A DNA stretch of 64,000 nucleotides, from positions 2,480,001 to 2,544,000 of the forward strand of contig NZ_CP071051.1 in assembly GCF_017161405.1 (NCBI RefSeq), given 5' to 3'. The notes below the pieces were generated by a model. The model was not told the DNA's origin, did no database searches, and saw nothing but the letters and a program-made list of their open reading frames with translations. Below, piece by piece: positions 55,413 to 63,932 of the stretch (positions are counted from its first letter, which is position 1; each line of letters begins with the position of its first letter). Origin of the DNA: Leucobacter sp. CX169 (GTDB lineage Bacteria; Actinomycetota; Actinomycetes; Actinomycetales; Microbacteriaceae). Made by a program: the position numbers and the translations under genes.

Positions 55413-56342
55413 CTACGCGTTCGGGTCGGTCGGCGCCTCGCCTCGGGCCTCGTCGGGCGTCGATTCCGCGGCGTCGGCAGCAGCCGGCTTTCGCCCACTG
55501 CGCACGAGCGCGAACGTGGCACCGGCGATGACCAGCAACGCAACCGCACCGATGCCGATCGGCAGCCACGGAACTCCCGGCTGCTCTTCTTCAATCACAC
55601 CGGTCACGGGTTCCGCAACCTCGCTTGGGGCCTCTTCCGCAGCCTTGTCCGCGGCATCAGCCTCCAGCGCGCAACCCTCGGCCTGCGCCGTCAGGCTCAG
55701 CGGGTCAACTTCTTCGCCCGCCGCGTAGAAGCCGCCGAATGCCGATGCCCCCTCCGCGGTAAAGCGACCTGGGGCGTCGACGATCTCGAGAGTCACGCCA
55801 TTGACGATAATCGTTCCGGTGAGGTCGAGCTTGACGGCGCGCACCTGGGGCAGCGAGACGTCTGGCTCGCCAGTCTGCTTGGTCGAGGCCAGGTCGAGCA
55901 GCAAGTACGCCTCGGTTGGCGAGACGAGCTCGAGCGTCGGGTTCGCCACGTCCAGCTGCAGCAGCCCCTCGTGGCCAGTGAAGTGGACGCCACCGGTGAA
56001 TCCGATCGTTCCGCTTCCATCGGCTTCGAGTGCGCCGGATCCCGCCGCCCAGCGGAACGCCGGGGTCTCGTACTCGACGCCGTCGTTCAACGTCCAGTCG
56101 CCATTCGCGATGGTGCCGGTGATGTACGCACGCCAGCGCTCGATCACGCCCCAGCTCAGCGACGCGTCGCTGATCGTGCAGCCAACTCCAGCCTCGGAGG
56201 CCACGGGTCCGGCGGCGGGCGAGGCGACCAAAGGCGTTGCGACGGCGGCCGGAGCCATAGCGCAGGCAGCAACAACTCCGAGAGCGGCGAAGGCCCCACC
56301 GAGCACGGCGGTCAGCTTGCGGGTGAGGGGGCGTACGTTCAC
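55413..56342 (-). CDS. HtaA-domain heme-binding surface protein
   Basis: A 309-residue exported protein. A signal peptide covers residues ~1-40. One HtaA domain (about 50-220) is recognisable from LSWGVIERWRAYITGTIANGDWTLNDG, GGVHFTGHEGLLQLDVANPTLELVSPTEAYLLLDL and the later AFGGFYAAGEEVDPLSL. In Corynebacterium such domains bind hemin and pass it to HmuT. A C-terminal membrane helix (WLPIGIGAVALLVIAGATFALV) and a basic/polar tail anchor it. The start GTG at 56342 has AAAGGA 11 bases upstream. It is downstream of, and probably expressed with, the large HtaA-repeat gene. Confidence 0.87.
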   Translation of the reverse strand: MNVRPLTRKLTAVLGGAFAALGVVAACAMAPAAVATPLVASPAAGPVASEAGVGCTISDASLSWGVIERWRAYITGTIANGDWTLNDGVEYETPAFRWAAGSGALEADGSGTIGFTGGVHFTGHEGLLQLDVANPTLELVSPTEAYLLLDLASTKQTGEPDVSLPQVRAVKLDLTGTIIVNGVTLEIVDAPGRFTAEGASAFGGFYAAGEEVDPLSLTAQAEGCALEADAADKAAEEAPSEVAEPVTGVIEEEQPGVPWLPIGIGAVALLVIAGATFALVRSGRKPAAADAAESTPDEARGEAPTDPNA

Positions 56343-56434
56343 GAGAATTGCATCCTTTGTTCGCCGGGAAGAAGAAGCGTGTCGTTCGGGGGTGATTCTG
56401 GCCGTAGCCACGAGCCGAATGGCCAGCCGAGGCA

Positions 56435-56471
56435 AGGGATGGAGGCGGCAAACCCGCCACGCTCCATCCCT
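56435..56471 (-). terminator. Hairpin between the two HtaA genes
   Basis: AGGGATGGAG...CTCCATCCCT stem with an inner GCGG/CCGC arm and CAAA loop, just after the stop of the upstream gene. It may cause partial termination before the second HtaA gene. Confidence 0.6.
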
Positions 56472-56498
56472 ACGACTCAAGAGCTGGACGATACCAGC

Positions 56499-59400
56499 CT
56501 AAATGGCAGAACCTGGGCCACTCTGTTCGAGTGCCTCCGCGGCCCGGCGGCGTGCGATCACTACGCCGACGAGCGAGCCTGCAACGAGCACCAAGGCCGC
56601 CGCGGCAGCCCACCAGAGTGCCGCGGAACCGGCGACAGGCGAGTCGGAGAATCCCACTGCCGCGATGGCCCCATCCTGCACCTCGAGGTCAGACGTGAGC
56701 ACGGACTCCTTGGCTTCCTTGGTGAGTTCCTTCGCGATAGTGATCGTCGCGCCGGCGTCAGTGCTTCCCTGCAGGGTCAGCGTGTGGGTGCCCGTCAGAT
56801 CCTTCGGCAGCGTACCAATCCAGCGCACCACACCGTTGGCGTCGGCACCGGCGTTGCGGTCGAGCACGATCGGGTCGGAGTAGAGCACGACCAAGATGCC
56901 GCGCTCGCCCGGCTCAAAGCCGCTTGCCTCGAACTCGATCGCGCCACCCGCAACGAGCTCGTCGGCAGGCGTCAGGATCCGGATGCCGGTGGTTGCAGGC
57001 GCGGCCGCTGCCGGCTGCCGGTTCAACTTGAGTGCTGCCGGGGAAACCACGGTCGTGCCGCCGGAAATCCCGGTGTTGACTGCGCCGACCGTGAAGCTCA
57101 GGCCGTCCATCGCCATCGCGTAGCTACCGAAGGAGAAGAAGCTGGCACCAGCGCCCGCCGGAGCAACTGGCACGTTGCGCCAGGTCACCGATCCATCCGC
57201 CGCGACCGATCGCGATGCTGCGCCTAGGTTCAGGTTCGCGAACAGCTGTCCATTCGCGTACAGCTGACCGGTCGTCGGGCTGGTGACCCGAATCATTGGG
57301 TTCGAGACCGACATGCTGAGCAGTCCGTGGTGTCCGGAGTAGCTCACGACGCCCGAGTACTGCACGCTGCCGGTCTGGCTCGCGCGGTCCCAGCTGCTGC
57401 TCGACGACTGGGGGAATACGTATCCACCGGCCCCACCGCCAGCACCGGAGGTCGTGATCGATCCCTTCGCCGTGTTCCCCGTGACGTACGCACCGAATGA
57501 GGATGAGATGCCCCAGGTCAGCGACCCTGGCTGGGTCGGGCCGGCCGGAACCGCGGGAGTCACCGGAGGCTTGGGCTCGGGAGCCTTCCCGAAGAGCTGG
57601 TCCCACTGCGCACCGCTGACCGAGACCAGGCTGCGGGCGAGGATGTTGTCCGCCGTGGGCTGAGTGTGCTGCTTCCAGACCAAGACCTCGTACTGCTTTG
57701 TGCGGTCGAGCTTCGCCTTCTCGGCCACCATCGAGGTCTTCAAGACTCCGTCGGTGATGGTGGGGAAGGGCATCGCGAATGCCGCGTAGCCGCCGTCTTG
57801 GCCGAGCGCTGCCTCAGTGCCACGCTCAATGAGGGCGGCGTAGGCGGTCGTTTCGGTGAACCCGGTGCCGCTGACACCGATCGTCAATGACGTGCCATCA
57901 GTCACCTTGGTGACGCTGCCCGACACCTTGGGGCCTTCGACCTTTCCGAAGATGGCATCCCAATTCGCGTCGCTCACCTCGACGTCAGCGCGGGCGTAAA
58001 TGTTCTCCGCAATCGGCGCGGTGTGCTGCTTCCACACGAGCACCTCGTACTGCTTGGTGCGGTCGAGCTTCGCCTTCTCCGCGACCATCGAGACGTCGAG
58101 GATTCCGTCGGTGATCACCGGGAAAGGCAGCGCGAACGCGGCATATCCGCCGCTCGCGTCGAGAGACCCTTCGGTACCCCGCTCGATCAGCGCGACGTAT
58201 GCAGCATTCGCTTCGAAACCGGATCCATCGACGGCGATCGTGAGCGACTTGCCTTCAGCGACGTCCGACACGGCGCCAGTGACGACCGGCTTCGCCGGGA
58301 CAGCGAACTCCAGCGCGACCTTCGCGTCCTGCGAACGATCAGCCATCGCCGTGTGATTCGCGATCGTGTACACCGCAGTCGAACCAGTCTTGGGAGTCAC
58401 CGCAAGAGTTGTCTCGAATGAGCCATCCGCCGCGAACTCAAGTCCGCGCCCCGAACCGTTCTGCCACACGAGCTTCGCACCCGTAGTGCAGCCACTGTTG
58501 ATGAAGTTGAAGTCGACCTGATCGAGCGGGATGTCCGTGCAGAGCGTCACGTAGATCGCCTGGGCCGGGTTGTAGCCAGTGCCGCGGACCGTCACCGTAT
58601 CGCCGTCAGGGTTCAGTCCGGTCGACGGCGTGACCGTCAGCTTCGGGCGAACCGCAGCAAAGCCGAGCGTGACCTTTGCGTCCTGCGAACGATCAGCCAT
58701 CGCCGTGTGGTTCGCGATCGTGTACACCGCAGTCGAACCAGTCTTCGGGGTCACCGCGAGCGACACTTCAAACGAACCATCGGCCGCAAACTCAGTGCCT
58801 CGGCCCGAACCAGCCGCAGAGATCTGCTTTGCGCCTGTGGCGCACCCACTGTTGATGAAGTTGAAGTCGACCTGATCGAGCGGCACATCCGTGCAGAGCG
58901 TCACGTAGATCGCCTGGGCCGGGTTGTAGCCCGTGCCGCGCACCGTCACCGTGTCACCCTCGGGGTTGAGGCCCGTCGACGGCGTCACCGTCAGCTTCGG
59001 ACGAACCGCGGCGAACCCCAGCGTCACCTTCGCGTCCTGCGAACGATCACCCATCGCCGTGTGGTTCGCGATCGTGTAAACCGCGGTCGAACCCGCCTTC
59101 GGAGAAACAGGGAGCGTCGTCTCAAACGAGCCATCCGCCGCGAACTCAAGTCCGCGCCCCGAACCGTTCTGCCACACGAGCTTCGCACCCGTAGTGCAGC
59201 CACTATTAATGAAGTTGAAGTCCACCTGATCGAGCGGAATATCAGTGCACAGCGTCACGTAGATCGCCTGCGCCGGGTTGTAGCCCGTACCGCGCACCGT
59301 GACCGTGTCACCCTCGGGATTGAGGCCCGTCGACGGCGTCACTGTCAGCTTCGGCGCGAAGCGCAGCGTCACCTTCGCGTCCTGCGTGCGGTCACCCATC

Positions 59401-60035
59401 GCTGTGTGATTCGCGATCGTGTAGACGGCGGTCGAACCCGCCTTCGGGTTCACGGTGATGGTGGTTTCAAAGGATCCGTCAGCCGCGAACTCCAAGCCGC
59501 GCCCGGAGCCGTTCTGCCAGACCAGCTTCGCGCCCGTAGTGCAGCCACTGTTGATGAAGTTGAAGTCGACCTGATCGAGCGGGATGTCCGTGCAGAGCGT
59601 CACGTAGATCGCCTGCGCCGGGTTGTACCCCGTACCGCGCACGGTAACCGTGTCGCCGGGGTTGAGCCCGATCGACGGGGTCACGGTGAGGGTCGGGGTC
59701 GACTGGGCCGCGGGGGCCGCCTCGGTGGCAGCCGGGGCGGCCTCAGCAGCAGTCTGGGGGGCGGCGGGCGCGAGGGGCGCTTCCGGTTCAGCGGGAGCCT
59801 CGGGCTCGGCCGGTGCTTCGGGCGCAGCGGGCGCAACTGGCGCAGCAGGATCGGCGCTGTCGGCCGGCGCAACGGCGGCCGGGGCCTCTGTCGCGACGGG
59901 CGGAGCGGCGACCTCATCGGCCGCATATGCGGCGTTGCCGCCAAGCACGAGTGATCCGGCGAAGAGGCCGGTGACGAGTGCCGCGGCAAGCGCAGTGCGC
60001 GCACGACCAAACAGCGTCCGATTGGATTCGGGCAT
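56499..60035 (-). CDS. Large HtaA surface protein with four tandem Ig/neocarzinostatin-like repeats
   Basis: A 1178-residue exported protein. The signal peptide ends near AYA (residue ~38), then a Pro/Ala/Glu spacer. Four ~118-residue repeats follow, each with TVTVRGTGYNPAQAIYVTLC and a second Cys in NSGCTTGA; the pattern resembles neocarzinostatin-type folds. Next come two ~115-residue repeats (LIERGTE, KLDRTKQYEVLVWKQHT). An HtaA domain lies at about residues 835-980 (LTWGISSSFGAYVTGNTAKG, SGHHGLLSMSVSNP). The C-terminus ends in an anchoring helix and IARRRAAE. A heme-binding surface receptor feeding HmuTUV is inferred. An iron box lies 120 bases upstream. Confidence 0.85.
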   Translation of the reverse strand: MPESNRTLFGRARTALAAALVTGLFAGSLVLGGNAAYAADEVAAPPVATEAPAAVAPADSADPAAPVAPAAPEAPAEPEAPAEPEAPLAPAAPQTAAEAAPAATEAAPAAQSTPTLTVTPSIGLNPGDTVTVRGTGYNPAQAIYVTLCTDIPLDQVDFNFINSGCTTGAKLVWQNGSGRGLEFAADGSFETTITVNPKAGSTAVYTIANHTAMGDRTQDAKVTLRFAPKLTVTPSTGLNPEGDTVTVRGTGYNPAQAIYVTLCTDIPLDQVDFNFINSGCTTGAKLVWQNGSGRGLEFAADGSFETTLPVSPKAGSTAVYTIANHTAMGDRSQDAKVTLGFAAVRPKLTVTPSTGLNPEGDTVTVRGTGYNPAQAIYVTLCTDVPLDQVDFNFINSGCATGAKQISAAGSGRGTEFAADGSFEVSLAVTPKTGSTAVYTIANHTAMADRSQDAKVTLGFAAVRPKLTVTPSTGLNPDGDTVTVRGTGYNPAQAIYVTLCTDIPLDQVDFNFINSGCTTGAKLVWQNGSGRGLEFAADGSFETTLAVTPKTGSTAVYTIANHTAMADRSQDAKVALEFAVPAKPVVTGAVSDVAEGKSLTIAVDGSGFEANAAYVALIERGTEGSLDASGGYAAFALPFPVITDGILDVSMVAEKAKLDRTKQYEVLVWKQHTAPIAENIYARADVEVSDANWDAIFGKVEGPKVSGSVTKVTDGTSLTIGVSGTGFTETTAYAALIERGTEAALGQDGGYAAFAMPFPTITDGVLKTSMVAEKAKLDRTKQYEVLVWKQHTQPTADNILARSLVSVSGAQWDQLFGKAPEPKPPVTPAVPAGPTQPGSLTWGISSSFGAYVTGNTAKGSITTSGAGGGAGGYVFPQSSSSSWDRASQTGSVQYSGVVSYSGHHGLLSMSVSNPMIRVTSPTTGQLYANGQLFANLNLGAASRSVAADGSVTWRNVPVAPAGAGASFFSFGSYAMAMDGLSFTVGAVNTGISGGTTVVSPAALKLNRQPAAAAPATTGIRILTPADELVAGGAIEFEASGFEPGERGILVVLYSDPIVLDRNAGADANGVVRWIGTLPKDLTGTHTLTLQGSTDAGATITIAKELTKEAKESVLTSDLEVQDGAIAAVGFSDSPVAGSAALWWAAAAALVLVAGSLVGVVIARRRAAEALEQSGPGSAI
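57595..58285 (-). repeat. Two tandem ~115-residue repeats with KQYEVLVWKQHT
   Basis: Both units carry a GTSLTIGVSGTGF-like start, LIERGTE, and end MVAEKAKLDRTKQYEVLVWK. The DNA is also very similar between copies in the last part. They sit between the first repeat array and the HtaA domain. Confidence 0.8.
58290..59700 (-). repeat. Four near-identical 354-base tandem repeats
   Basis: The repeats share long identical DNA runs, including third codon positions, which points to recent duplication or ongoing homogenisation. Copy three differs most (SAAGSGRGTEF for VWQNGSGRGLEF). The array would support recombination that changes repeat number. Confidence 0.9.
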
Positions 60036-60154
60036 GTCGAGGAGACCCCTTCAGAGGTACGGGCAGTGCCCGAAGCGGCTTGCAGGAGCAAAATTCGCTC
60101 GTGCAAGGTGGCGCCAGCACCGGCACCGAGAGTCGAACAGGCGACCCTAACTCG

Positions 60155-60172
60155 AAGTTAGGAGAACCTTAG
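60155..60172 (-). promoter_or_regulatory. DtxR/IdeR-type iron box upstream of the HtaA-repeat gene
   Basis: On the minus strand CTAAGGTTCTCCTAACTT closely matches the DtxR consensus TWAGGTTAGSCTAACCTWA. It lies 120 bases upstream of the large HtaA gene. Confidence 0.7.
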
Positions 60173-60264
60173 TCAGATGAATTTCATCAGACCTTATGAG
60201 GCCATGTCAACTCCGGGGCGCAATATCACCCTATCCCGCCCCTCCTCCGAGCGAATTTCGGCAC

Positions 60265-60293
60265 TTCGGACTCTCGACTGACCGGCGTACACT
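60265..60293 (+). promoter_or_regulatory. Promoter of msrB
   Basis: TTCGGA (-35-like) and TACACT (-10) with a 17-base spacer, about 50 bases before the msrB start. Confidence 0.55.
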
Positions 60294-60342
60294 GGGCCCG
60301 TCGGCGAGCATCGGCCCGACACGCGAAGCGAGAGGCACGCCC

Positions 60343-60768
60343 ATGACAGACGCATCCGGCAACTACCCCGTGCAGCGCAGTGACGACGAGTGGCGCGAGA
60401 CCCTCGGCGCGGACGAGTTCCAGATCCTGCGCCGTGCGGCAACCGAGCGTCCCGGGACGGGCGAACTGCTGAACGAAGAGCGCGACGGCATCTACCGCTG
60501 CGGCGCCTGCAAGAGTGAGCTGTTCATCAGCGGAACCAAGTTCGATTCTGGCTGCGGGTGGCCCAGCTTTTACGAGAGCATCCGCCCCGAGGCGGTCGAG
60601 CTGATCGAAGACACTACCCTCGGTATGACGCGCACCGAGGTGCGCTGCGCGAATTGCGGTTCACACCTCGGCCACGTCTTCCCGGACGGCTTTGGCACGC
60701 CGACCGGCGACCGGTACTGCATGAACTCGCTCGCGCTCACGTTCGAGCCCGGCACCCCGAAGGTGTGA
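60343..60768 (+). CDS. msrB: Peptide methionine-(R)-S-oxide reductase MsrB
   Basis: A 141-residue cytosolic repair enzyme reducing methionine R-sulfoxide in proteins. It shows the zinc-binding pairs CGAC and CANC, the family segment FDSGCGWPSFYESI, HLGHVFPDG, and the catalytic Cys in RYCMNS near residue 128. GAGAGG precedes the ATG. The nitroreductase-like gene follows within a few bases and is probably cotranscribed. Confidence 0.96.
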   Translation: MTDASGNYPVQRSDDEWRETLGADEFQILRRAATERPGTGELLNEERDGIYRCGACKSELFISGTKFDSGCGWPSFYESIRPEAVELIEDTTLGMTRTEVRCANCGSHLGHVFPDGFGTPTGDRYCMNSLALTFEPGTPKV

Positions 60769-60773
60769 TCCGC

Positions 60774-61358
60774 GTGAACTTCGACGAACAGAGCCCCCAG
60801 CCCGCCCTAGCCGCGGTGCGCAGTCGGCGGTCACGGTCAAAGGTCACCGACCTCGCCCCCACCCATGAGGAGCTTGCCGAGCTCGTGCAGGCTGCCGCTG
60901 GGGTTGCCGATCACTCGAAGCTGCGCCCCTGGCGCCTCATCGAGCTGCGCGGCGATGCTCGTGCACGGGTGGGCGAGGCCCTCGCCGCCGCCCAGTCCGC
61001 GCCGGAACGCGCTGAAGAGCGCGCGATCGAGCGCCAGGTCGCGAAGACCGAGCGCGCGCCACTCTTGATCGCCATCGTGAGCTCGCCAGTGCCGAGCCTC
61101 AAGGTGCCCCTCTGGGAACAGGAGGCGACGACCTCCGGCGTCGCACACGTCCTGAGCCTCCTGCTCGACGAAGCGGGCTGGGGCGTCCTGTGGCGCACGG
61201 GACTCCTCACTCGAACAGCCGAGGTCGCCCGCGCACACCGGCTATCTCCGAATGAGGTGCTCCTCGGTTGGCTCTACGTCGGCGGCTTGCGCTCCGACGA
61301 CCGCCAGCGCAAAGACCGCTCGCCGATCGACCTCAAAGGCCGCCTGAGCTCGCTATAG
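60774..61358 (+). CDS. Nitroreductase-family protein
   Basis: A 194-residue FMN-dependent oxidoreductase-like protein. The N-terminal part has the FMN-phosphate region SRRSRSKVTDLAPTHEELAELVQAAAGVADHSKLRPWRLIEL, and the later segment LLDEAGWGVLWRTGLLTRTAEVARAHRL, both typical of the NfsA/NfnB-type family (YdjA-like). It lacks an obvious reactive partner. GTG starts at 60765 (overlapping the msrB stop) and 60774 are both possible; 60774 has AAGG ten bases upstream. Coupled expression with MsrB suggests a redox-stress role. Confidence 0.8.
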   Translation: MNFDEQSPQPALAAVRSRRSRSKVTDLAPTHEELAELVQAAAGVADHSKLRPWRLIELRGDARARVGEALAAAQSAPERAEERAIERQVAKTERAPLLIAIVSSPVPSLKVPLWEQEATTSGVAHVLSLLLDEAGWGVLWRTGLLTRTAEVARAHRLSPNEVLLGWLYVGGLRSDDRQRKDRSPIDLKGRLSSL

Positions 61359-61374
61359 CAGCGCCCACAAGAAC

Positions 61375-62337
61375 CTAGCTCGCAGTGGCCGACGCCGGAG
61401 TGCGCTTCCGACTCGGCAGGCAGGCGATAACCACCGCGACGAGCGCGATACCCGCACCGAGCAGCAGCTCGTTCCCGCCTCGCCCGGGAACCGGCGCGAC
61501 CGCGTCGAGCACGAGAGCGCCGATCAGCTGTCCGGCGACGTTGGACATACTCAGCAAGAGCACCCCGGCCGAGCGCACAAAGATCGCGGCGAGAGCGATG
61601 AAGAGGCAGCCGAGCGGCCCACCCGCGTACCACCACCACTCCCCTGGCCAATCGGTGGGCCAGCCGCGCAGCCCGACCGAAATCGCGGCGGCGATGCCCA
61701 GCGCAACCGTGCCAACGACGAAGTTGATAAACGTCGCCGTGATGGCGCTTTCCGCGACGCTCCGCACGAGGCCATTGACCGCGGACTGCCAGGAGACGGC
61801 GAGGCCGGCGAGCAGCGGGAGGATGAGCAGGGCGACGCCGGAGGAATCACCGAGCCCGGTCCAGGCCGAAACGGCGACCGCGATGATCGCGAGCACGGCA
61901 CCAAACACCCGTGGGATGGTCGGCACGACGCGCCCGCCCGGGCCGAGCCCGATCCGGTCGAGCACCAGGCCACCAACCACCTGACCCGCAACAATGCCGA
62001 CAGTGAAGAGCGCGACGCCCAACACCCCGACGGCGACCCCCTGCGAGATCACGAAGAACGCGCCACAGAGACCCCCTAGGAGCGCCCAGGCGGGGAAGCC
62101 GCGCTCACGCACCCCCGCACGCACACGCCCGAGCCCCGCCCGCGCGTTGGACGACAGCGCGACCGCGAGAATCATGACGAGCAGGCCCGCACCAAATGAG
62201 ATCGCGGCGGCGAGGATCCCGTTGTCGATTGTGGCGCCGAGCCCGCCATTGAGGCGCGACTGCGAAGCGACGAGAATTCCGGCGACGCCAGAACCCAAAA
62301 GAGCGATCCAAACTGGGATTCCTCGCGGCGCACTCAT
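61375..62337 (-). CDS. DMT-superfamily transporter (YdcZ/DUF606 type)
   Basis: A 320-residue membrane protein with ten hydrophobic segments in two DUF606 repeats: GVAGILVASQSRLNGGLG and, in the second half, AVSWQSAVNGLVRSVAESAITATFINFVVGTVAL. Members of this family are thought to export small metabolites; the substrate is unknown. The ATG has no Shine-Dalgarno; TACTGT lies six bases upstream, indicating a leaderless transcript. It is convergent with the nitroreductase gene. Confidence 0.85.
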   Translation of the reverse strand: MSAPRGIPVWIALLGSGVAGILVASQSRLNGGLGATIDNGILAAAISFGAGLLVMILAVALSSNARAGLGRVRAGVRERGFPAWALLGGLCGAFFVISQGVAVGVLGVALFTVGIVAGQVVGGLVLDRIGLGPGGRVVPTIPRVFGAVLAIIAVAVSAWTGLGDSSGVALLILPLLAGLAVSWQSAVNGLVRSVAESAITATFINFVVGTVALGIAAAISVGLRGWPTDWPGEWWWYAGGPLGCLFIALAAIFVRSAGVLLLSMSNVAGQLIGALVLDAVAPVPGRGGNELLLGAGIALVAVVIACLPSRKRTPASATAS

Positions 62338-62343
62338 CCCCTA

Positions 62344-62349
62344 ACAGTA
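62344..62349 (-). promoter_or_regulatory. -10 element of a leaderless promoter
   Basis: On the minus strand TACTGT stands six bases before the DMT transporter ATG. Confidence 0.45.
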
Positions 62350-62461
62350 CCGCCGCGCGGGCCCACCCCATGGCCCGTCCAGTACTTGCCCCCTAAGCTG
62401 GGCCTCCCGGGCATGCGCCCAAGGCAGCGCGGGAAGCGACGCGACATCGAGGGAGCACGCA

Positions 62462-63664
62462 ATGTTTGGACGGCGATCAGATAGGCGACGCGCAGAGCAG
62501 GCATTCGCCGCAGGCGCAGCCGCCGCCCGGCCGGCACCGCGCGACGCGAACCCGGCCGTCGACCGCACCCCAGAACCGCCCGTGCACCGGGGCCTCTGGA
62601 GCCAGGGATTCGGCTTCATCGCGACCCGGTCCATCCAGATCATTGCGGTCGTGGCGTTGCTCATCGCCGTCATCTGGGGCCTGCAATCGCTCACGATCGT
62701 AGTCATCCCGATCCTGCTCGCGCTCATCATCGCGAGCGCGTTTGCGCCGGTCATGCGATGGATGCGCGCTCACCGCGTGCCGGACGCGCTGGCCACGGTA
62801 CTCGTCTTGGTCGCGGTGCTCCTCATCTTGACCGGCGTCGGCTGGCTCATTGTCTCGGCCGTGCGCGACCAGTGGGACGACCTCTCCGCGCAGGCGCAGG
62901 ACGGCTTCGAGCAGGTGCTCGAGTGGGGCCGCCACCTGCCGTTCGCCCCGAGTGCCGACCAGTTTGCGGACTGGCAGAAGACGGTCATCGACTTTCTCAC
63001 GAGCAGCCAGTTCGGCAGCGGCGCGCTTGCCGGCGTCGGAGCCGTCTCAAACTTTGTGACCGGGCTCGTGCTCATGATCGTCGTGCTGTTCTTCTTCCTC
63101 AAGGACGGCCCCAGGATCTGGTCGTTCATGCTGCGCCCGTTCCACGACGATCACCTTGAGCGCGCGCGTCGGGTCGGGGAGAAGACAGTGCAGACCTTCG
63201 GGTCATACATTCGCGGTACGGCTGCGGTGGCGCTCGTTGACTCGATCGGCATCGGTATCGGCATCACGATCCTGCAGGTGCCGCTCGCCCTGCCGCTCTC
63301 GGTGCTCGTCTTCCTGCTCTCGTTCATTCCCCTGGTCGGCGCCACGGTCGCCGGGATCCTGGCAGCCCTCGTCGCCCTCGTTGCAAATGGGCCCGTGAAC
63401 GCGCTGCTCGTGATCGGCGTCGTTGTGCTGGTGAATCAGCTCGAGGGGAACTTCCTGCAGCCCGTCCTGATGGGCCGCGCCCTCAAGCTGCACGCGCTCG
63501 TTATCTTGCTGGCGTTGACCGTCGGCACCGTCCTCGGCGGGATCCTGGGCGCCGTGCTGGCTGTCCCGATCGCGGCCGTCGCCTGGGGCGTCGTCAAGGT
63601 CTGGGATGGCCCTGACCTCGCCGCTCGTTGGGCGAGGCCCCGCAAGGAGCTCGAGCAGGTCTAG
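62462..63664 (+). CDS. AI-2E family (PerM/TqsA-like) membrane protein
   Basis: A 400-residue membrane protein. After a polar N-terminus (~55 residues) come helices at about 57-100, a long amphipathic extracytoplasmic/cytosolic segment (SAVRDQWDDLSAQAQDGFEQVLEWG), then further helices. The family signature FIPLVGATVAGILAALVAL and NQLEGNFLQPVLMGRALKLHALVILLALTVG are present. Members include the autoinducer-2 exporter TqsA and Na+/H+ antiporters, so the substrate is not assigned. AGGGAG precedes the ATG. Confidence 0.9.
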   Translation: MFGRRSDRRRAEQAFAAGAAAARPAPRDANPAVDRTPEPPVHRGLWSQGFGFIATRSIQIIAVVALLIAVIWGLQSLTIVVIPILLALIIASAFAPVMRWMRAHRVPDALATVLVLVAVLLILTGVGWLIVSAVRDQWDDLSAQAQDGFEQVLEWGRHLPFAPSADQFADWQKTVIDFLTSSQFGSGALAGVGAVSNFVTGLVLMIVVLFFFLKDGPRIWSFMLRPFHDDHLERARRVGEKTVQTFGSYIRGTAAVALVDSIGIGIGITILQVPLALPLSVLVFLLSFIPLVGATVAGILAALVALVANGPVNALLVIGVVVLVNQLEGNFLQPVLMGRALKLHALVILLALTVGTVLGGILGAVLAVPIAAVAWGVVKVWDGPDLAARWARPRKELEQV

Positions 63665-63871
63665 CGGCTCGCTGCGCGCGCAGGCACCTGCAGGGTAGGC
63701 GTGCCCGGGCACGCTGTTCCGGTGCGCGGTGCCGGTGCGCGGCAACCCGGCCACCACATAACGGAGCAATCTGCGTTATCGGAGCCCAAAACCTGACTCG
63801 GGGGCTCCAACAACTCAGATTCCTCCGAGAAGTACGCGCCAGCGGACGCAACCCGGCCTACACACACAAAA
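63665..63871. other. Intergenic interval after the AI-2E gene
   Basis: About 200 bases without a convincing gene. The ORFs that cross it have no family features. Confidence 0.5.
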
Positions 63872-63909
63872 CACAACCGCCGGGCCCCATACGGGACCCG
63901 GCGGTTGTG
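63872..63909 (-). terminator. Terminator of the tRNA-Thr transcript
   Basis: Long stem CACAACCGCCGGG / CCCGGCGGTTGTG, 24 bases beyond the tRNA 3' end on the minus strand, followed by TTTTGTGT. Confidence 0.8.
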
Positions 63910-63932
63910 GACATTTTGCAACATCACATTCG

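Noticed and set aside
58290-59700. CRISPR-like array
   Set aside because: The direct repeats are ~354 bases, contiguous and coding; there are no short repeats with spacers and no cas genes.
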